Under the pieces are notes generated by a model. That model made no database searches. It had not been told where the DNA came from and saw only the letters and a program-made list of their open reading frames with translations. From contig NMRA01000056.1 in the NCBI GenBank assembly GCA_002633005.1, forward strand, positions 1,023,521 through 1,087,520: DNA of 64,000 nucleotides, given 5' to 3'. The position numbers and the translations under genes are program-made. Positions 57,906 through 64,000 of the stretch are shown piece by piece. This DNA comes from Phoronis australis (taxonomy: Eukaryota; Phoronida; Phoronidae). Each line of letters opens with the position of its first letter. The stretch's first letter is position 1.

Positions 57906-59698
57906 GGGTTACCCAAGCCTTGGCCCAAAGCTCAGTGTATACTAGATATAGGCCTACAGGTTTAAGCCGATATGGGTAAAAAATGTACAAATAAAATCTG
58001 ACTCAAATAAATGTCATTAAAACTAAGTCATCCTTGAGTAAACCTAGGAAACAGGTTCCTAGAGTAAACTAACTTCTGTATTTACCGGTGTTGGAAATGT
58101 TAGCGATCGTTCATCGGCTGGTGCTAGTAAAATTGTGATGTGTTTTCTTGAGTCGGCTTTTTGCGATTACGTCACCTGACCTTTACCAGTTTCTTTTCCC
58201 CCTGATTCTTTTATCATGTGTTCGTCGCTGACGGTACCTAGGTTGCGTACATGTTATAACAAATTATCGGAGCTTGTTTCATTTTGTTTCAAGTTTTTAG
58301 TATTTTTACACCAGCAAACCGAATTTTAGAACAACCTTGGTGCTGCGAAGCTGTTATGATGTCCCGAAAGACGTCTCAAATTTTTATGAAATGGCGCGTG
58401 CGCCGTGTCACGAGCGTACTGTTCTTGAAACGGACGACACACTTCTTTGTTAAAAAGGCGGCAAATTATGCTACCAAAGGACGTTTATTTGATTGTTTTC
58501 CACTTAAACGGCTGCAACGAACAATGGAAGTGTCGGGTGACTATATCAGATTTTGCATGCGCCCCCGCCGGTCCGTTAGCTTTATATGTTGATGTAGCCT
58601 AAGTTTTACGACGAGGTGACGAGCATAACTGAGTCAACTATACCCGGGTAGTCAACGGCTGTCTGAAATTTCGGGGTTAACGGAGCTCAACACACAGTGG
58701 TACGATAGTCTTCATACAGGTACAGTCGGTAACTTACCAACCCTTCAAGTTTACAGAGCTGCCGGAGTATTGGCTGACAACTGGCTGACTGGATGGCTAG
58801 AGTCCACATTGCCCTCGGCACAGTCACTGACACCAGTTACACCGGCAAATTTTCGTCTGACGATGACGATGACTAGGTATCACTTTGTGTTGCCTCGGCT
58901 CAAACAGGTATCCCTTGTGACCCGAAATTTCACACTAAAATTTCTTATTCCGACAATATAAAAAACGCTACTTGATTGCACGCTAACACAGGACAGTGAC
59001 TTTGCCCCCGCCAAATACGTCACGAGACTAAGCAGCGCTCCAAGCCGGTAATTTTTTGAGCTTCGTTAGAGAACATAAGTTTAATTTTTGGTATTGAATT
59101 ATTTGTGAAATTAATCAACAATTCATAGAAAACTATCCAGAATTTATTCAGAATAAAATACAGTTCCCTTTTAATTTCCCCACGGCTCACACTCCGTCTG
59201 TCGTCTGATTTCGTCAGGGTCTGTGTGGGTAACAGACTGTCGAGTCGGCTTACTGAGATCTGGTCAGATTATTTCCACATGTAATCACCGAGACGCGATA
59301 TTTTCCGATGAACCATCGTGTACTATCATACCAAAAGCAATGCCAAGCCACCGTTTCGGCTTTTTGTAACTTCTTCTACTTTTCTTTCTCGTAAATTGTC
59401 CTTTTGTCAATCTATTTTTGAGCGGACTCACGTAATGTGGTAGATTTCCACGACTTATTTCACTTTCGGGATGAGCAGACAATGTGGGTTACGAAGTAAA
59501 TGATTTGGGGCCAATAGATGTCTCTGTGGAAGTACATTACTCTCTGGGAAGTGAAAATCAATAATTTATGTTTATGACCTCTGAACTAGTGTTTGAACTT
59601 GCTTGCGGTCGTTCTGGCTTGAAAACTTGGCGTCAGTTCCTGGGCGATTTCTCACTCTGATAAGTGAAGTAATGGGTTTCAACTTACTTATATTTTAG
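57906..59698. other. Region upstream of the PDZ gene, no exon recognised
   Basis: CpG-containing. It may include promoter or 5' UTR exons of the SYD-1-like gene, but no donor with a supporting coding frame was found. Open frames at 58284-58592 (plus) and 59285-59482 (minus) lack recognisable domains. Confidence 0.4.
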
Positions 59699-61010
59699 GA
59701 GGAACTTGAACCGATGGCTCAAACGAGTGGAAGACATCGCGGTAAGGAGAAAACCTCGCCAACAAACGCTTTTCCCTTGAAAAGCGAACATGGGAACTTG
59801 CCAACTCTTCAAACAAGTGGTCGTGCTCGGAAGCCCGAGATCAGAGCTGAAAACGGCGATCACTCGAAACACCCCAAGCCCTCGCAGGTAGAAATGGGAA
59901 TTAAAAACATGGAATATATTGACGACGACACTGTGCTTCAAACAGTGGAAATTTTAAAACGACCGGGACAAACCTTAGGATTTTATATTCGTGAAGGCAA
60001 CGGCAGTGATAGGAAAACGGGTGTTTTTATTTCTAGAATTGCCGATGGCAGCGTTATTGAAAGCAATGGTTTGTTAAGAATCGGGGATGAGATTTTATCA
60101 GTTAATGATGTGGATGTCACTAGAATGAGCTTGGATGACGTTGTGATTTTAGTATCGATTCCCAAAACTTTAGTTCTCAATGTTCGAACTTGTCGACCGT
60201 ACTTAAAGTCAGCTTCAAGTCAAAACTTAGAATGTGAAGAAACCCCAGTGATTCTTCGGAGGGGGAAATCTTCGGAGCAAAATAGTAGTGATGAGTTTTT
60301 AAAAGATTTGAATCCAGATGATTCGAATGATTCAGGGCTTTCTAGTGAAAACTCGGTCCCTCTGTCAAAAAGTGATGAGTTAGCTTGTGGATCTGAGCAA
60401 ACTCAGTCCAGTGATAGTACATTAAAAACTGGAGACTCATGTGACGTCGTAACGCCAGATAACGCGGACCTGGAGTTCTACGGATACCCGTCACAGAGAA
60501 ATCCTCGTGTGAATGGAATACCATATGGAAATGAAAATGTAAACAGCTCTGGGGGGATTGTACCGCAGAAAGCTTTACCTGAAAATTTCATGCCACGTTA
60601 CCGTGGACAACAACTGGCAAACTTTGCGTCAAATCGCCATGGTGACAATTTGCAGAGGTCTCGCCGTGATCAATTTCCCCCAGGCTACAATAGACAGCAT
60701 GAGTTGTACAGCAATTCTCGAAAACCAAGGAGAACTGTTTCACCGGATTGTTACAATTCCGACTCGGAACTAGTCCAGGGTTATCCGCACAGATCAGATG
60801 GACGTCCAGATCCGGTGTCCTACTCTTCCGATGTTCCACCTGATTTTTTCGATGATGATGTTGACTCCTGGGATTCCGTACCTAAGTTTGATACGCAAGA
60901 GGGTACTGAGGAGATGCAATCTTGGTTGAGAAAGTTTGACCGATTAGCTACGGATCTACACTATGATCAAACAGTCCAGTCTCGAAGACCTTCTGGGATG
61001 ACTCGGCAAG
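59699..61010 (+). CDS. SYD-1/RhoGAP100F-like protein, large N-terminal exon with PDZ domain
   Basis: The acceptor tattttag| at 59697-59698 opens the exon. ATG at 59714 starts a frame that stays open to the donor CAAG|GTAGGT at 61010/61011. Five in-frame codons (EELEP) precede the ATG, so upstream coding sequence is possible. Counting from Met, a PDZ domain occupies about 76-159: carboxylate loop TLGFYI, then VFISRI, GLLRIGDEILSVNDVDV and MSLDDVVILVSIP. The RPGQTLGFYIREGNG and DVT.MSLDDVVI..SIP blocks are those I recall from Drosophila RhoGAP100F (Syd-1), a presynaptic assembly scaffold binding neurexin through its PDZ. The remaining 270 residues are disordered, rich in Ser/Asp/Asn. The C2 and RhoGAP domains of the family are expected downstream and not seen here. 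Other PDZ families fit less well. Confidence 0.8.
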
Positions 61011-64000
61011 GTAGGTATGGGTGTAATAAATTATGAGCATTCAAATTATCAATAATTAACTAATTTTCAAGTGATGAATCCAAAAGTGTGATTGAGGAGG
61101 ATTTTGTGAAAAATAGTGAACTCACTATTCTCAGCCAGGGGTGCTTCACCTTAATCTGTTATTTGTGTCCTTAATATTAATCATCTTCTCATATTTTAGT
61201 TATGTTTTAAAAAATGAATTTTGTTGCAACACTGTATACTTAAGTAATTGGATTTACGATTGGTGGCTTACGTAAGTTCAGGCGTCCATCTCCTACCTGT
61301 TACTAGTATTGGGGCCGTTGCTGGTCCCTGTTTATTGGAGATGGCCTTACTCTGCTTTTCTGGACTTCGCTTGCACTTGACTGAAAACCTTTCCCCAGAC
61401 TTAATTACATTATCTTTGAAAAAAATGAGTCATGTGAGTTATTGTAGTGTTGTGTAATGGATTCAGAGACGATGTTGAGTATTCTTCAAGGATGGTGTTT
61501 TTCACGTCGATGTTGGGACAAAACAAAAACTTGACTAGTAGATCTCATGATAATTAAAGAATTATTAAGAGGAATTACTGTACTACTGTTTTGAAAATTT
61601 ATCTGGAAAAAATGATCTTTCACCTTTAAGAACACATCCTGTTAGTGAGAACGGAAAGTTTCCAGTGTTCAACAGTTCATTAATTTTTTGTTTTGTTTGT
61701 TAGACGCTATTTTCACAGTCTGTACAGTTGCAAATAGTTTATGTCACACATTGTGTTCGTCTTCAAATTATAAATCTTATTACGTATCTTAGTTTACTGT
61801 CTGAATTAAAGCCTACAGTGATAAAAAATCATGGGCTGGCCGTTAACCCCATCATAGGAGTGTTAACAATGAAACACAGTCTTTTGTGGGCCTCAAGCAA
61901 ATGATCAATTTGGGTAAATGCCCAGCAGGCTACATTTATGTTAGAGTTGCGTACCAAAGTCGAACTGAAGACACGAGGAAGTTAGTGGATACTTTTGCTC
62001 TCAAATGAGGCAAGGTGTTCCAGAAAATGGTGATTGTCCGTTACTCAAAGGTAAATCACTTTTGCATGCTTTGGAAACTAAGGAACTACAACTCGCATAT
62101 TACATAGATTTTCAAATATACGGGTTTAATAAAAGAAATTATCCTATGTGTATAAACTGAGGGAGGGGGGATGGCATTCATCCAAGCATGTGCATTTTAA
62201 TGAAAATTTCAATAAGTCGCATTAAGCCAGACATGGTCTAAGCATCAATAAAAAATTACATAGAATTGCCAAATTTTTGATGAACTGAAAAAAATTATCT
62301 AAAGTATGACTGATAACATCTCAAAACTTACCTCATAATTCAAGGGAAAGGGAGTGAATGTCTTTATATTGGATTTTTTATAACATCCCAGTGTGCGCAT
62401 AATTGATTTGACTGGTTTGCGGGTCACTCTAAGACCAAAAAGTACTTCCGGGTTTGATGCGAAAAATTGGTCAGTGAATTCTTGGATTTGTTTCAACTAT
62501 TCCTTTGAGGCCTGCTTTGCCTCTGAACTCAGGTGCTGAACAAAAGCTGGAATGGAATTATAGTGTAGTGATTAATCTTATTTCTTCAGTATATGACTTG
62601 TTCCGTTTTTGGCAGCATTTCGAAATTGATATTGCATTTTCGAGAGGCAAAAATCTGTAAGTTATTCTGGCTGCTTAGGAGTAAAGCACAGTAACTACAA
62701 CTCTGCTCACAAAATTTCTTACTTGAGAGTTCTAGCTTGTTTTGTCATGTTTTTGAGATTTAACACTACCCAAACGAAAATCATCAAAATTGTGAATTTT
62801 ATGAATTAAAAAGAGACAGAATTTGGTAGAGGTGTAGGTTAAAGATTTGTGTAATCATGGTTGAAAATTTAGTTATAAATCCAATTCGGTTGCTACAGGT
62901 TATCATTGGAGAGCTCAAGAATATAGTAAAACAGCAGAATTCAAGTATGAGGAGGGTTCATGTCCTGTTTGTTTTCCCATTGGACGATTCCGTGCCGGTG
63001 GGCCTTCATTATTAAAAAATTTAAAATTCTGTTTATAGCAAAAACTGTTGAGATTCTGACCACAGTGACCAAGAAGAAGGTGAAAGGTCAAGACTCTAAA
63101 TGTAATTAGCGTGATAATTGAAAGACGAGCGTCGAAACTTAAAAATGGAGCACGGTGTATCAGAGACCGTGTGTTGCGAAATCGCACCAATTTAGGATAC
63201 ACTGTGGTGGACGGGTGAAATTTTTATTTTTTCCTTTTCTCGTAATACAGTAGACAAATAACACCATGTTAATGTATCTGTCAGTTTTGAAGTTCTACAA
63301 GCTTTTCAAAAATGAAGAAAGATCAGTTTTTGCCTTTAATTTTGACGGAAATCACTGAGATTTCACCGTTTGGGTTTTGGAAGTTTTGTGAGAACCACCT
63401 GGCTTGAAAGACTTGGCGTGCATTTCATAGATGCAAGATCCTCTAGCTTCTTTGCCAAGATTCTTGCATCTACGAAAATCAGCTCTGGTAGAAGGCACCT
63501 AACATTGATTTGGTTATTGCATAAGAATTCTCTCACCACCTAAGTTCTGTTCAATATTCCTGATGGCCTCTTACTGTGAATTGCCTTTATCAGTAGTAAT
63601 GTATGATTGTTATTAAATACAAAAGGCTGCCAAATAATGGTTTGTGATCAATCAGTGCCCTTGCTCACCTGAGAGTGCTACTAATTCACAGTTTAAAAAT
63701 GGAGAGGGTTTGTGACTTAAATGGGGGTTTTAACCTTGGGGCGAACTTTTTGATCATTGAAACGGAATTTTCAGGCTTGATGAGGAGAATTTTGCAAAAT
63801 TTTGAAGTAGTTTTCTGTGAGGGAATAGAGCTGGTATTTGGCTACAAAACTGAGGCAACAAGGACCCTGTCAACAGTATGTGAATTTTAAACTTCATGCT
63901 TGTTTCGTTTCTATTAATGCAGCAATTTTTGCATGAATTGTGACTGAAAAAATTGGATTTTGATGTCATCCCTGTCACATACAGTCCATTATAATTGACA
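61011..64000 (+). other. Probable intron of the SYD-1-like gene to window end
   Basis: It starts at a good donor. AT-rich; no exon with C2 or RhoGAP similarity was recognised. A fragment at about 63180-63300 (caccaatttaggatacactg) resembles 34385-34430 and 22115-22135, so it is probably a dispersed repeat. Confidence 0.55.

Noticed and set aside
59285-59482. A 65-codon Lys/Arg-rich minus-strand frame upstream of the PDZ exon
   Set aside because: No domain, no splice context and no repeat family recognised.
59684-60839. Several minus-strand and alternative plus-strand frames over the PDZ exon
   Set aside because: They are shadows of the 440-codon PDZ frame, which has clear domain similarity.

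Overview
The window is eukaryotic nuclear DNA: AT-rich, gene-poor, with small exons (about 80-260 bp) bounded by GT/AG sites, long introns, and many short degraded transposable elements. The gene content (Src-type kinase, BTBD19-type BTB/BACK protein, SYD-1-type PDZ protein) is bilaterian animal. The mix of non-autonomous DNA elements with tRNA-like and retroelement relics, and signs of haplotype polymorphism in the assembly, suggests an outbred marine invertebrate. A hemichordate or other non-vertebrate deuterostome is my best guess, with low confidence. No prokaryotic genes, CRISPR or phage are present.

Layout. (1) About 1-23.6 kb, minus strand: a Src-family non-receptor tyrosine kinase. 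Eight coding exons join in frame as SH4/unique region, SH3, SH2 and the N-lobe plus start of the C-lobe of the kinase. The gene runs off the left edge in the activation segment. A likely 5' non-coding exon ends at 23577. (2) 23.6-23.85 kb: a short CpG-containing interval with an NRF1-type palindrome, probably a shared bidirectional promoter. (3) 23.85-42.26 kb, plus strand: a complete six-exon BTB/BACK gene that I recognise as BTBD19. It deduces to 291 residues, all exon phases match, and an 11.5-kb intron precedes the last exon. (4) 42.3-59.7 kb: intergenic sequence with a 13-copy minisatellite, several inverted-repeat elements, a broken THAP-like fragment and a probable false assembly duplication. 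From about 45.5 kb it is visibly richer in CpG. (5) 59.7-61.0 kb, plus strand: a large exon with a PDZ domain matching SYD-1/RhoGAP100F. Its C2 and RhoGAP exons would lie downstream and I could not find them before the right edge.

The kinase and the BTB gene are linked only by a probable common promoter, and the PDZ gene is independent. I found no new enzymatic or defence system. The most notable items are a 900-bp foldback transposon with a perfect 9-bp target duplication, two assembly Ns exactly at the joints of near-identical direct duplications, an activation-loop insertion in the kinase, and several undescribed small inverted-repeat families. All exon models come from manual translation and splice-site reading. 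No alignment or database search was run.
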